Source: Iodidimonas muriae (GTDB lineage Bacteria; Pseudomonadota; Alphaproteobacteria; Sphingomonadales; Rhodothalassiaceae). From it: 64,000 nt of DNA. Below the pieces are notes generated by a model, which was given only the letters and a program-made list of their open reading frames with translations, was not told the origin of the DNA and made no database searches. This document shows, piece after piece, positions 43,952 through 53,311 of this stretch. Location of the stretch: contig NZ_BMOV01000003.1 of NCBI RefSeq assembly GCF_014647255.1, forward strand, positions 62,001 to 126,000. Reading direction: 5' to 3'. The number at the start of each line of letters is the position of its first letter. Position 1 is the first letter of the stretch. Made by a program: the position numbers and the translations under genes.

Positions 43952-45070
43952 TCACCGGCTGTCGGCATCCAGAACATCTTGATAGAGGGCCAGATAATCC
44001 GAGGCCACTTTTGACAGGCTGAATGTCTCGATCACCCTTTGCCGGGCACGCTTTCCCAGATCAATGCGTTGTTCTTGTGGCATATCTTTCATCTGGACAA
44101 GGGCCTTGGCCAGCGCTTCGGGATCGCGAGGTGGCACAACCAGCCCGGTTCCCCCAAGCACTGCAGCCGATTCTCCCACATCCGTTGCAATAGCCGGAAG
44201 TCCACAAGCCATGGCCTCTCCCAAAACATTGGGAAATGCTTCACTCCATGAAGAATTGACCAGACAATCCGCAGCGGTCATCAGATCCGCAATATCATCC
44301 CGTTCCCCAAGCAAATAGACACGGTCATCCTGTATGCCGCTCAAAGCCGGATTGCCAGAATCCACCTGCGTTCCGGCCAGAAGAAAGACCATGTTTCGGT
44401 CTTTGATCCGCGCGATCGCCTGCAAAAGGCCTTTATGGTCTTTCATCGGATGAAAGCGCGCCGCATGCAGAACAACAAAGACATCCGGTTGAACTCCCAA
44501 CTCTGCCCGCAGTCTTGCCCCCACTTTCGGATCTGGCCGTAAACGGTCCGGATCGAAGCCATTGGGGATCACACAGGCTTTTTTAGAACTGAATCCGATG
44601 TTTCTGTGCTGATCCAGACTGAGATGGGCATTATAGGTGAGCGCCGCCAGCGATGGACTCAGACTTGCCACAGCCCGAATCACCAAACGGGTGGCGAATT
44701 TTTCGGAAGATAATTTGTATATGCTGTGCCGAATACCCGCCACCACAGGGCGGCCTTGCGCTGCCAATCGGGCGGCAAGAATACCATGATACATCCAGCC
44801 ATGCACAAGATCAGGGTTCAGTTTCCGGACGAGCCCGCGCAATCGCAGCAAAAGCATTGGATTTGGCCGCCCCATACGCATGCCCAGTTCATGGACCGGG
44901 ATGCCAAGTGCACGGATTTTCTCGGCATATGGCCCACCGCTGCCAAGCGACAGCACGTGATGATTGGCCAGATTGCCATCCATGGCGGACAACAGCTTGT
45001 AAAGCATATGCTCTGCCCCACCGCGACCAAGCTCGGTGATGATATGCAGAACAGACTTTGAAGAGGCCAT
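43952..45070 (-). CDS. Glycosyltransferase family 4
   Basis: 372-residue GT-B sugar transferase. SVLHIITELGRGGAEHMLYKLL at the N-terminus is a typical GT4 acceptor-domain start. NGFDPDRLRPDPK opens the donor domain and SWSEAFPNVLGEAMACGLPAIATD near residue 280 carries the nucleotide-sugar E...E motif. ATG 45070 is chosen because an upstream start at 45181 would overlap the preceding gene by 92 bases. Donor and acceptor sugars are unknown. Confidence 0.88.
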   Translation of the reverse strand: MASSKSVLHIITELGRGGAEHMLYKLLSAMDGNLANHHVLSLGSGGPYAEKIRALGIPVHELGMRMGRPNPMLLLRLRGLVRKLNPDLVHGWMYHGILAARLAAQGRPVVAGIRHSIYKLSSEKFATRLVIRAVASLSPSLAALTYNAHLSLDQHRNIGFSSKKACVIPNGFDPDRLRPDPKVGARLRAELGVQPDVFVVLHAARFHPMKDHKGLLQAIARIKDRNMVFLLAGTQVDSGNPALSGIQDDRVYLLGERDDIADLMTAADCLVNSSWSEAFPNVLGEAMACGLPAIATDVGESAAVLGGTGLVVPPRDPEALAKALVQMKDMPQEQRIDLGKRARQRVIETFSLSKVASDYLALYQDVLDADSR

Positions 45071-45089
45071 CGCAAAAAGCGCTTTCTTT

Positions 45090-46118
45090 TCAACCAGAGA
45101 CAGAGCGAAAAATATCAGCAAGCCGCACGGAAAGATGATCCAGACTAAAATTCTGTACAGCCAATTTGCGCCCCGTCTCACCCATTCTGGCTCTTAATGT
45201 CTGATCGGCCAGCAATGTATCCAGCCCTTCTATCCACTCTGCATGGGATCGTGCGCCAAAGCCAATATCCCCCAAGGCCAGCACTTCGGCATTCATTCCA
45301 ACCGGGCTGACCACCACCGGCAAACCACAAGCCATATAAGTGAGCATTTTATAAGAGCATTTGCCCCGTGACCAATCAGTGTCCTCAATGGGCATCAAAC
45401 CAACACTGAGATCCTGTAGCGCCACAACCTCAATATCAGGGGACCAGCGAATGAACTCCACTTTTTCGGAAGAAAGATTCTTGAAATTGGGGGGACGGTC
45501 GCAAATCACCCGAAGTTTCGCGGATTTATATGTCTCCAGGACCGTCGCCAAAGCCGGTTCCAGCCGCTCCAACTGAATGAGGTTACCACTAGACCCCGAC
45601 CAACCGATAACAAGCGCCTCCGTGCCCTCATCGCTTTTGGGTGAAAATCTCTTGGTATCCACCGCTGTGGGCAAAAGAAATGTCTGGCACCCCAAATCAC
45701 CGAAATAGCTTTGTAAAAAACTGTTGCCGCAAATCACTGCTTCACAGCGCTGCGCCAATTTGGCAGCAAAACCGCCACGCTTATGCAGCCAAATGGCATC
45801 ATCCACATCCAGAATGCGCGGCCCTGCGAAATAGGGTTCCAAGGTCAAAAGCGTACTCACCAACTCCCGTTGGAAAAGGATCAGGTCATAGCGCCGTGAC
45901 TTTAAAACAGATGGCAAGCGCTCGATCAGGTTTTGCGCCAACCAGAATGGGCGTTTCCACTGCATCTCAGGGGGGTATTGCCCGGCCTTTGAAGGAAATT
46001 CATCCACCCTGTACGCAAAGTTCTTCAAAGGCTCGATATATTGCCGCACCCGAAAGCGGGCGCTGGGAACAGATTGGCCCCCAGTGAAGGCGGCAATATT
46101 CAAGGGATGCAATGTCAT
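45090..46118 (-). CDS. Glycosyltransferase family 4-like protein
   Basis: 342 residues. N-terminal INIAAFTGG-like strand followed by SARFRVRQYIEPL; the middle has DVDDAIWLHKRGGFAAKLAQR, and the donor domain shows IGWSGSSGNLIQLERL and YKMLTYMACGLPVVVSPVGMN. This DVDDA/GWSGS subtype is common in exopolysaccharide loci. It begins 11 bases after the polymerase gene. Codon choice looks more A/T-rich than in the housekeeping genes, as often in surface-polysaccharide islands. Confidence 0.85.
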   Translation of the reverse strand: MTLHPLNIAAFTGGQSVPSARFRVRQYIEPLKNFAYRVDEFPSKAGQYPPEMQWKRPFWLAQNLIERLPSVLKSRRYDLILFQRELVSTLLTLEPYFAGPRILDVDDAIWLHKRGGFAAKLAQRCEAVICGNSFLQSYFGDLGCQTFLLPTAVDTKRFSPKSDEGTEALVIGWSGSSGNLIQLERLEPALATVLETYKSAKLRVICDRPPNFKNLSSEKVEFIRWSPDIEVVALQDLSVGLMPIEDTDWSRGKCSYKMLTYMACGLPVVVSPVGMNAEVLALGDIGFGARSHAEWIEGLDTLLADQTLRARMGETGRKLAVQNFSLDHLSVRLADIFRSVSG

Positions 46119-46129
46119 AGAAACGGGCC

Positions 46130-47440
46130 TTATGCTCTTGATAGTGTTTGCGTGCCCAGCCTAGAACGATGTGCCTTGGGATCAAACAAGCGGATGCGCC
46201 GAGCCATTGTGAAGACAAGCCCCAATAAAACCAGCTTGATCATCGGGTTGAGCGCGGTCAGCAAGGAATCTGCAAGGACGCTTATAATCACACCAAAAAA
46301 CAGCATGGAATAAAGCGAAATCCAGATCAGTTGATTGGATTGTGCCATTTTATACACAGCACCGGCAATCAGGCCGATAAAAAAGGTAAAGATACAAACG
46401 CCCGTAAGGCCATAATGGGGATAATAGAAAAAATAAATCGTATAAGTGTTATAGCCATGGAGACCCGGCCCCACCTCGATAAACTTTCCCGGTGGATTGG
46501 GGGCGGGGAAGAAATTCCCGAAATAATTAATGACCCGGATGAAAAACTCCCACGGCCCTTTCACCTCTGGAATGATCTCGAACCCATCCAGATAAAAACT
46601 GAACGCCACAGGGCTCGTGGTCAGATAATTCAAAAAGGTCTGCCCGGTAAGGCTTGCCGCCTCCAGATAAGATACTTCTCCCCCCGACGCAACAGCACTG
46701 CGCAATACAGTAATCGCTCCGAATGCCACCAAAACAAGCGTTGTCAGAACAATCAACGCCTTGACCGGCAACCGTTTCTGGGTCAGCCCATAAACGGCAA
46801 AAGCCCCAACCAATAGGCTCAATAGCCCCCCCTTGGCTGCCGTAAGAAGATTATAAACAATGGCAAGAGCAAATAACGCGGCGATCAACAGCCGCCACCG
46901 ACGCCCCCCTTGTGTGACAGCCAGAGCAATCAGCGTTCCGAACGTGGACAAAACCACCAGATTGCCCACAAAAGCCCCTCGAGACTGGTTTTGCGCTACA
47001 TCCAGCATGCCTTGGCGCACCTCAAGGAAAAACAGCGGTGAAAAAGGCGTGGCCGTCGAGAAAGACATGATGTGCCGGATATAGAATGGCATCCCGATGA
47101 TGAGTAAAATCAGCAAGCCGATCAGCAAAATTCGATCGCTTTTATAAACGGTTTGCACCTGTAATGGGGGTGAGCTAACGGGGCTTTGGCGCCGCCAGCG
47201 CATGCTTCCCAAAGCCGAACCAAATGAGAAATAAAGCGCGCCGGCCACAAAAATTCCCAAAGCCTCCCAAGAGACCGGATGAAGCCACATTTGCGCAAAG
47301 CACATGGAGGCGAACACCACAAACCAGATGCCATTCCAGGCAACGGCGGGATGAAACCATGATCGTCCGGCATAAAGGCTGATGGCCATCAAGATGCCAA
47401 AAACAAAGGTTCCCACCAAAGCCACCAGAAGGCCACTCAT
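46130..47440 (-). CDS. O-antigen/repeat-unit polymerase (Wzy-like)
   Basis: 436-residue integral membrane protein with about eleven hydrophobic segments and a long loop near residues 230-320 (LDGFEIIPEVKGPWEFFIRV, FPAPNPPGKFIEVGPGLHGYNTY). The topology and the PG-rich loop match O-antigen or oligosaccharide repeat-unit polymerases, which join lipid-linked repeats in the periplasm. Sequence conservation in this family is low, so the call rests on topology and on the flippase and Wzz-like genes in the same operon. Confidence 0.78.
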   Translation of the reverse strand: MSGLLVALVGTFVFGILMAISLYAGRSWFHPAVAWNGIWFVVFASMCFAQMWLHPVSWEALGIFVAGALYFSFGSALGSMRWRRQSPVSSPPLQVQTVYKSDRILLIGLLILLIIGMPFYIRHIMSFSTATPFSPLFFLEVRQGMLDVAQNQSRGAFVGNLVVLSTFGTLIALAVTQGGRRWRLLIAALFALAIVYNLLTAAKGGLLSLLVGAFAVYGLTQKRLPVKALIVLTTLVLVAFGAITVLRSAVASGGEVSYLEAASLTGQTFLNYLTTSPVAFSFYLDGFEIIPEVKGPWEFFIRVINYFGNFFPAPNPPGKFIEVGPGLHGYNTYTIYFFYYPHYGLTGVCIFTFFIGLIAGAVYKMAQSNQLIWISLYSMLFFGVIISVLADSLLTALNPMIKLVLLGLVFTMARRIRLFDPKAHRSRLGTQTLSRA

Positions 47441-47506
47441 GGCGCAACCCTTTCATAAGGGAGGCCGCCCCCAGACAGAAATAAGGCACCCGCCAAAGAA
47501 ACGCTA

Positions 47507-48364
47507 TCAATATCCAAATTGTGCAAGCACATGGGCATTCTCTTTGGCGAAAAGTGCCAGCCTTTCATCCGCCTTATGGGGCAAGGCGCGGCTCGGGCGA
47601 ATATCCGCCACACTGGCTTCATACGCCGCCATGTCACACTGCAAGCCACAAAACTGCGCCACTTGCGGGATCATGTGGATCGGATCTGCCAGAAAGTCTT
47701 CATAGACAATCTCCAGCTTTTGATGATCGGGCAAAGCTGCAAGCTGGGTTTCCGCCGCTTGTAAGTATTCCGCCCAAAGGGAAAAACCACCTTCAATCTT
47801 CGCACAGCGTGGCGATTCCATAAAGCCACCTCGTTTGGGCCGGAGCGCGGCAAGAGCGCGATATTTCTGATAAAATTGGGTGGATGCCTTCATCCCCTTT
47901 TCACCACGCACCACAAGGCTTTGCGCCACATCCACCCCATGCCGCCGGATATGAATGACACGGGCGTCGGGAAACATGTGCAACCAAAGCGGCAATGTGA
48001 AGCTGTTGCGCGGGTCTTTCCAACCCCAAGGCTCTTCTACCGCGCTAATTTTTCGATATTTCAAATACCGCTTCAATCCTAAGAAATGCAACGCACGCGG
48101 CCCATTCATCTGATCGCGCACATAACGGTCCACCCAACCCAAAAGAGCCTCATTATCCCAAAGATTTTGGATCGGCTGTGGATAATCCCAGCGCCCACCG
48201 CATTGGCCCAGCAGCCATGTGTTCAACCTCAAAAAGAACACAGCTTCATTATTGCCTTCCTTATGCACTCCCACAAAAAGGCCCAAGCGCTCCAGAACCC
48301 GTCCAAGCATGCTGGTGCCCGACCGATGCATTCCGATAAAAATAACAGGAGACTGTTCACGCAT
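47507..48364 (-). CDS. Sulfotransferase family protein
   Basis: 285 residues. VIFIGMHRSGTSMLGRVLE at the N-terminus is the 5'-phosphosulfate loop that binds PAPS, and RVIHIRRHGVDVAQSLVVRG near residue 150 is the 3'-phosphate motif. Its place between the polymerase and flippase genes suggests sulfation of the surface polysaccharide. ATG 48364 avoids overlap with the flippase stop; the frame is open to 48412. Genes for making PAPS are not in the window. Confidence 0.85.
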   Translation of the reverse strand: MREQSPVIFIGMHRSGTSMLGRVLERLGLFVGVHKEGNNEAVFFLRLNTWLLGQCGGRWDYPQPIQNLWDNEALLGWVDRYVRDQMNGPRALHFLGLKRYLKYRKISAVEEPWGWKDPRNSFTLPLWLHMFPDARVIHIRRHGVDVAQSLVVRGEKGMKASTQFYQKYRALAALRPKRGGFMESPRCAKIEGGFSLWAEYLQAAETQLAALPDHQKLEIVYEDFLADPIHMIPQVAQFCGLQCDMAAYEASVADIRPSRALPHKADERLALFAKENAHVLAQFGY

Positions 48365-48377
48365 GCGACATAAGCTC

Positions 48378-49724
48378 TTAACGAAAAAGAAGGGAATAGT
48401 TGCACGGCACAATGCGCAAATAACGCATGGTATAAAAAGACGATAAAATATTTTGCAAGGCCAAAGGCACTGCCACCGCCAAGGCCGCCATAGTCAAGCC
48501 CGCTCCGCCCATGATCAAGCCCGACATCAGCAACGCCGAAAATGCCGCCAGCGCCACCGACTTCCAAAGCTGACGTTCATGGCCAGTCATAATAAGCAAA
48601 AACCCCACCGAACCTGTAGCCGCATTAACAAATTGTCCCACCGCCAAAATGGAAAGCGCTGTGGCACCGTCTTTGAAATCCGCGCCGAACAGCCCCAAGA
48701 CAAAAGAGGGAAAAAGGATGAAGCACAACAGAATAGGCGCCGCCAAAAGGGTTATAAGCGCTGTCGATTTTACCGCCAATGTCTGAAGCGCATCATGATC
48801 GCCTTTTGCCCAAAGGGCGGCAAATTTCGGGGCGGCAATGCTGTTCACCGCCACCAGCAACAAGCTGGTCAAGGTCGCCGTACGAATAGCAACACCAAAC
48901 AGCCCCACCTCTGCACTGGTGCCGAACGCCCCCAAGGCCAATAAAGGCACCCATTGCATCAACAGGTGCAAAACCGAAATGCCCCCCAATGGCCCCGCTG
49001 AACGAAGCAACTGGCTGTATGTAAAATGCGTATCCTCCCCCTTGCCCCGCCGCGAAAGCTGCCAATGCCAAAACCCCCAGCCCAGAAAAAGGGCCATCAG
49101 CGCCGAAAGCCCATAAGCCATGACCGCTCCGCTTGCTCCATAATCCCCGGCAAACAAATACAGTCCCAAAAGGGCGAAGACAGGTAAAATCACGCCTTGC
49201 AGAATTTGCGAAGCGAAGATCTTTTTCAAGCCTTTCAGGCCTTCCACAAATATCGGCAAAATGGCTAAAATCGGCAATGCAATGGCAACAATTCTCAAAG
49301 AGGCTTCGAGCGCGGGTTCGTGAAAAATCCGGATAGCCAGGAAGGGGGCTGAAAAAAATACCAAAACCGCCAGAAGTACGGATACCGAAAGCGCCAAAAT
49401 CACAGCCCGCGACAACACGGCCCGCACATCATTCCAGCGCCCATTGGCGGCAAAACCCGCCACATAACGCAATGTGGCACTATCAAGCCCCCATAGCGCC
49501 ATGGTCGCTCCCACTTGCAAAACCGTTAGCGCCAGAAAAAACAGGCCGGTATCCGCCACGCCTAAAAGGCGCGCCACCAGAACATTGAATAAAAACATCA
49601 GGCCCACACCGGCAATCTTCACGCCAAAGGTGATCGCCGCACCCGATAGAACCTCGCTCAAATGCTCGTCACTTTGCCGCGCAACCCAGCCTTTCAGCCC
49701 AGCGAAACGGTTCTCCCTTGCCAT
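48378..49724 (-). CDS. Polysaccharide flippase (Wzx-like, MOP superfamily)
   Basis: 448 residues with about twelve to fourteen membrane segments. The start SGAAITFGVKIAGVGLMFLFNVLVARLLG is the characteristic first helix of polysaccharide exporters, and GLDSATLRYVAGFAANGRW follows the third segment. It is expected to flip the undecaprenyl-linked repeat unit to the periplasm for the polymerase. Located 30 bases after the Wzz-like gene in the same operon. Confidence 0.88.
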   Translation of the reverse strand: MARENRFAGLKGWVARQSDEHLSEVLSGAAITFGVKIAGVGLMFLFNVLVARLLGVADTGLFFLALTVLQVGATMALWGLDSATLRYVAGFAANGRWNDVRAVLSRAVILALSVSVLLAVLVFFSAPFLAIRIFHEPALEASLRIVAIALPILAILPIFVEGLKGLKKIFASQILQGVILPVFALLGLYLFAGDYGASGAVMAYGLSALMALFLGWGFWHWQLSRRGKGEDTHFTYSQLLRSAGPLGGISVLHLLMQWVPLLALGAFGTSAEVGLFGVAIRTATLTSLLLVAVNSIAAPKFAALWAKGDHDALQTLAVKSTALITLLAAPILLCFILFPSFVLGLFGADFKDGATALSILAVGQFVNAATGSVGFLLIMTGHERQLWKSVALAAFSALLMSGLIMGGAGLTMAALAVAVPLALQNILSSFYTMRYLRIVPCNYSLLFR

Positions 49725-49754
49725 TACAAAATCCTGTTCATGGCCAAGCCAGGA

Positions 49755-50726
49755 TCAAACACGAGCAAGTGTCCCCCGATAGGCTTCAACCCCCAAAGCC
49801 AAACAGCCCCCCAGCGCCAAGCCAAAAAAGATAGAAAGCAGCACAACCAATGGCCGTTTGGGGTGCGAGCGATCTTCAGGCGGTACAGCTTTGTCGATCA
49901 CCTTAAAGGCATAATCGGGGCGGGAATTTGCAAACATCACCTTTTCCAATTGGCTTTGCATTAAGCCATAGATCGTATCTTGCACACCGGCCACGGCGGT
50001 TTTCTGAATTTCTTCACGCAGAAAAGAGATGGCCCGGCTGGATTCGCTCACGGTCCGCGCCCGAATTTCAGCATTGGCCTGCGCCACAAAGGCGTTGGTC
50101 CATTTGGCCGCCAATTCAGGGTTGCGCACCTCGAAAGACACGGTAATCAGGCCGGTTTCCGTATCTTCCCGCAAATGCCGAACCTTTGTATCGAAGAGAT
50201 CAAAAGCCTCCCAGTCGCTTGGAATGGAACTGGGCGGTCGCCAGCCTTCATCTCCCGACAGACGGGCAATCAAATGCGACAGACCACCAATCATGCGTGC
50301 AAGAAGCCCCGGTTCACCGCTTCGCCAATCCTGTGTTTCCGGGTTCCATTGCTCATGAAACAAATAGGGCATGAGATCATTCTGCGCGATAAAGCGCATG
50401 GAAAATTCTCGCGATCTCAATATCGCCATATTGGCCTGCGCTTCCGCATCCCCCCCGTCAAGACTGATCCCGGCCAAGGACGCGGCCCCACCAAACTGGC
50501 TGGCAAGAGAGGAAAGCGCTCCACCCGCCTCTTCTGATGCCATGGGCTGGATGACCGCCGATGCCGTATAAAGCGGTTTTGCAAAAATGGCATAGGCAAG
50601 GCCCATGGCGCCCACCACCATCACTGTAGCGAGGATCAACATCCAGCGTCGGCGCAGCGCCAAGATCACATCGCGTACATAAATATCGCGATTATCCGCA
50701 TGGCCTGCCACATGGTCTGCCGTCAT
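49755..50726 (-). CDS. Chain-length determinant protein (Wzz/GumC N-terminal type)
   Basis: 323 residues: cytosolic start, transmembrane helix near residues 33-50 (MLILATVMVVGAMGLAYAIF), a periplasmic domain with coiled-coil character, and a second helix near residues 292-312 after the proline-rich VPPEDRSHPKRP. There is no Walker motif, so it is a co-polymerase without a fused tyrosine kinase. It would set polymer length with the Wzy-like protein. It follows rfbB by 39 bases. Confidence 0.87.
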   Translation of the reverse strand: MTADHVAGHADNRDIYVRDVILALRRRWMLILATVMVVGAMGLAYAIFAKPLYTASAVIQPMASEEAGGALSSLASQFGGAASLAGISLDGGDAEAQANMAILRSREFSMRFIAQNDLMPYLFHEQWNPETQDWRSGEPGLLARMIGGLSHLIARLSGDEGWRPPSSIPSDWEAFDLFDTKVRHLREDTETGLITVSFEVRNPELAAKWTNAFVAQANAEIRARTVSESSRAISFLREEIQKTAVAGVQDTIYGLMQSQLEKVMFANSRPDYAFKVIDKAVPPEDRSHPKRPLVVLLSIFFGLALGGCLALGVEAYRGTLARV

Positions 50727-50765
50727 ATTTGAGCACCCTGTTTTCCAGCGGTCTTTAAAGGCCGC

Positions 50766-51866
50766 TCATGATATATATTGTTTATCGATCCATTGGTTAT
50801 AACGGCCATCCAAAAGGGCACGCCACCAAGATTCGTGTTCCAGATACCAGTTTATCGTGGCCTTTAATCCGCTGGTAAAATCATAAGCCGGATCAAACCC
50901 CAATTCCCGTTTTATCTTTCGCGCATCAATGGCATAGCGCCGGTCATGGCCCAAACGGTCCTCGACAAACCGCTTTAGACTTTGTGTTGGCTTCCCCTTC
51001 ACAGGCGGCGCATCGGGAAACCGCGCCGCCAAAGAAGGGTGCGTGACAAAAGCCGCATCGATCTCCGCGCACAATTGGTCAATCAGCGCAAGATTGGTCA
51101 ATTCGCAATTTCCACCAACAGCATAAACCGCGCCAGATGTGCCTTGCATCAAAATCTTATGGATAGCGCGACAATGGTCTTCCACATGCAGCCAATCGCG
51201 GATATTGGCCCCATCGCCATAAACGGGCAAAGGCTTGCCATGAAGCGCATTGATCAAGAACAGCGGAATCAGCTTTTCCGGAAACTGGTAGGGGCCGTAA
51301 TTGTTGGAGCAATTGCTGATGGTGACATCAAGGCCATAGGTATGGTGATAAGCCCGCACAAAATGGTCTGACGCCGCTTTCGATGCGGAATAAGGGGAAT
51401 TGGGGGCATAAGGCGTGCCTTCATGAAAGGCAGGCTCAGAAGGCCCCAAAGAGCCGAACACTTCATCGGTGGAAATATGGTGGAAACGGTGCGGGCGGCC
51501 ACTGCCCGTATCCAACCAAACTTTTTTAGCCGCACGTAATAATATGTGCGTGCCCACCACATTGGTTTGGATAAAGGCATCGGGATTATGGATTGACCGA
51601 TCCACATGGCTTTCCGCTGCGAAATGCACCACCGCATCCACCGCATAATCGGACAGCAAACCACATACTAGATCATAATCGCCAATATCGCCCTTTATGA
51701 AGACGAACCCGTCATCATCATCCAGATCTGCAATACTGGCCCGATTTCCGGCATAGGTCAGCGCATCCAGCAAAACGATCCGGGATGCCGGATTATGCGC
51801 TTTTAAAAAATGAACGAAATTCGCACCGATAAACCCGGCCCCGCCTGTGACAAGAAATGTCTGCAT
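50766..51866 (-). CDS. rfbB: dTDP-glucose 4,6-dehydratase
   Basis: 366-residue extended SDR enzyme that makes dTDP-4-keto-6-deoxyglucose. NAD loop TGGAGFIGANFV at residue 6, DEVFGSLG near 135 with the catalytic Asp-Glu, YSASKAASDH near 162 with Tyr and Lys, and NNYGPYQFPEKLIPLF near 195. ATG 51866 follows GGGACGCC. It is first in the polysaccharide operon, but rfbA, rfbC and rfbD are absent, so the thymidylyltransferase and later rhamnose steps must be encoded elsewhere. Confidence 0.95.
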   Translation of the reverse strand: MQTFLVTGGAGFIGANFVHFLKAHNPASRIVLLDALTYAGNRASIADLDDDDGFVFIKGDIGDYDLVCGLLSDYAVDAVVHFAAESHVDRSIHNPDAFIQTNVVGTHILLRAAKKVWLDTGSGRPHRFHHISTDEVFGSLGPSEPAFHEGTPYAPNSPYSASKAASDHFVRAYHHTYGLDVTISNCSNNYGPYQFPEKLIPLFLINALHGKPLPVYGDGANIRDWLHVEDHCRAIHKILMQGTSGAVYAVGGNCELTNLALIDQLCAEIDAAFVTHPSLAARFPDAPPVKGKPTQSLKRFVEDRLGHDRRYAIDARKIKRELGFDPAYDFTSGLKATINWYLEHESWWRALLDGRYNQWIDKQYIS

Positions 51867-51990
51867 ATGGCGTCCCATGCTCCCTTGGCCGACCGCGCCC
51901 CGTCACAAATATATGGCGAGGACATCATCGCGCGGGCAGTTCATTCCCGGCTCATATGTGGTCACGATTATCTTGTTTCTTTCGCCACTC

Positions 51991-52019
51991 TAGATAGCGT
52001 CCGCCGAATGGCAACGCAA
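51991..52019 (-). promoter_or_regulatory. Candidate promoter of the polysaccharide operon
   Basis: On the minus strand TTGCGT (52019-52014), a 17-base spacer and TATCTA (51996-51991) lie about 125 bases before the rfbB start, in the 224-base gap between ada and rfbB. Both boxes deviate from consensus. Confidence 0.35.
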
Positions 52020-52090
52020 TTGCTATGGCTCTTCCGCTGAAAAACCACAAACCGGGCGCACATGACCAAGTCATTATGGCATGAGCATGG

Positions 52091-53206
52091 TCAATTGACA
52101 TGAGACGTTGAAAGGGGGATAGCCAATGCTGCCATCGTGCGATGTTCCAGATCGATCAGCTTTTGTTTGCGCCACAAGCCACCGCCATAACCCGTGAGAT
52201 CGCCCCCTGCTCCGATGACCCGATGGCAAGGAACAACAATAGCAAGTTGGTTGGCCCCATTGGCCCGCGCCACCGCCCGCACCGCAGAAGGCCGACCGAT
52301 CAAGGCTGCTATCTGACTATAGCTGCGGGTTTGCCCCATGGGGATGCGTTGTAATTCCTGCCAAACGCTTTTTGTAAACGGGCTGCCCCAAAATGATAGC
52401 GGCGTTTGGAAGCTGCAAAGTTCCCCTGCGAAATACGCCTTAAGCTCTCCCTGTATCTGCTCTATGGGATCAAACCGCCCAAAGCCCAGATCTCCGCGCA
52501 CCGCCTTGCGCAATTTTTTCAGCTCATTGGGTAAGGCCTTGCGATCGAAAAACTCCAAAAGGTGCAGGCTTCTTTTATCGCTTACCGCGATCATTGGCCC
52601 AAGGGGCGTTTTGATCCAGTCGACTTTCAAAAGGGATTGATTGGAAAATTGGCTCAAAGGATCGCCCAGCAAGCGTGCAAAGGCTGTGCGAAATCCACTG
52701 GCAGAGTCAAATCCTGCATCCAATTGCGCATCGATCACCCGCCCGCCACGGGCCAGTGTCTCCACCCCATCTTGCACACGCCGCAGCCGTGCCATTTCCA
52801 GAAATGTCATACCAAACTGCCGTTTGAAACTGCGCCGCACCGTCGATAAATCAAGACCCATTTTCACCAGATCAGCCTCAGACCAGCGATAACCCGGCTG
52901 CGCCTCTAATTCCTTAAGCAAGCGCGCGATCAACGGGTCGGCCTGTGCAGCGCTCTCAAGGGGGCGACATCGTTTACACGGTCGAAACCCCGCCTCCATA
53001 CAGGCCCCAACCGTTTCAAAAAACAGACAATTTTCACGTTTTGGTTTTCGCGCCGGGCAACTTAGACGGCAAAAAATACGCGTAGAGGTCACCCCAACAA
53101 ACGCCCGCCCATCATAATCGAGGGCGCGGTTCAAAAGGGCGTCATAAAGTTCATCATCGGATAACCATGGATATATCATAAGAGGAAAATAGCAGACCCA
53201 GTTCAT
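52091..53206 (-). CDS. ada: Bifunctional Ada: regulator and O6-methylguanine-DNA methyltransferase
   Basis: 371 residues in three parts. The N-terminal zinc domain (FCRLSCPARKPKRENC ... FRPCKRC) accepts methyl groups from phosphotriesters. An AraC-type helix-turn-helix follows (about 105-180). The C-terminal suicide methyltransferase has its acceptor cysteine in VVPCHRVIG near residue 340. GGACGGC precedes ATG 53206; ATG 53179 (MIYPWLSDDELY) is an alternative and 53245 is also open. Ada family members induce themselves after alkylation damage. It is divergent from the TSUP gene. Confidence 0.92.
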   Translation of the reverse strand: MNWVCYFPLMIYPWLSDDELYDALLNRALDYDGRAFVGVTSTRIFCRLSCPARKPKRENCLFFETVGACMEAGFRPCKRCRPLESAAQADPLIARLLKELEAQPGYRWSEADLVKMGLDLSTVRRSFKRQFGMTFLEMARLRRVQDGVETLARGGRVIDAQLDAGFDSASGFRTAFARLLGDPLSQFSNQSLLKVDWIKTPLGPMIAVSDKRSLHLLEFFDRKALPNELKKLRKAVRGDLGFGRFDPIEQIQGELKAYFAGELCSFQTPLSFWGSPFTKSVWQELQRIPMGQTRSYSQIAALIGRPSAVRAVARANGANQLAIVVPCHRVIGAGGDLTGYGGGLWRKQKLIDLEHRTMAALAIPLSTSHVN

Positions 53207-53311
53207 GCCGTCCGCCGCAAATCGGGCATGGAAATGGCCTTGCAATTTTGCCGCGCCCCAGAAAGGGTGGAGCCGCCGATTTCATGCCCTTCAAACCGCG
53301 CGTGTATCCTT

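Noticed and set aside
43952-45181. Longer glycosyltransferase start at 45181 with an N-terminal membrane helix
   Set aside because: It would overlap the upstream glycosyltransferase gene by 92 bases; GT4 enzymes of this type start at the SVLHIITELG strand just after ATG 45070.
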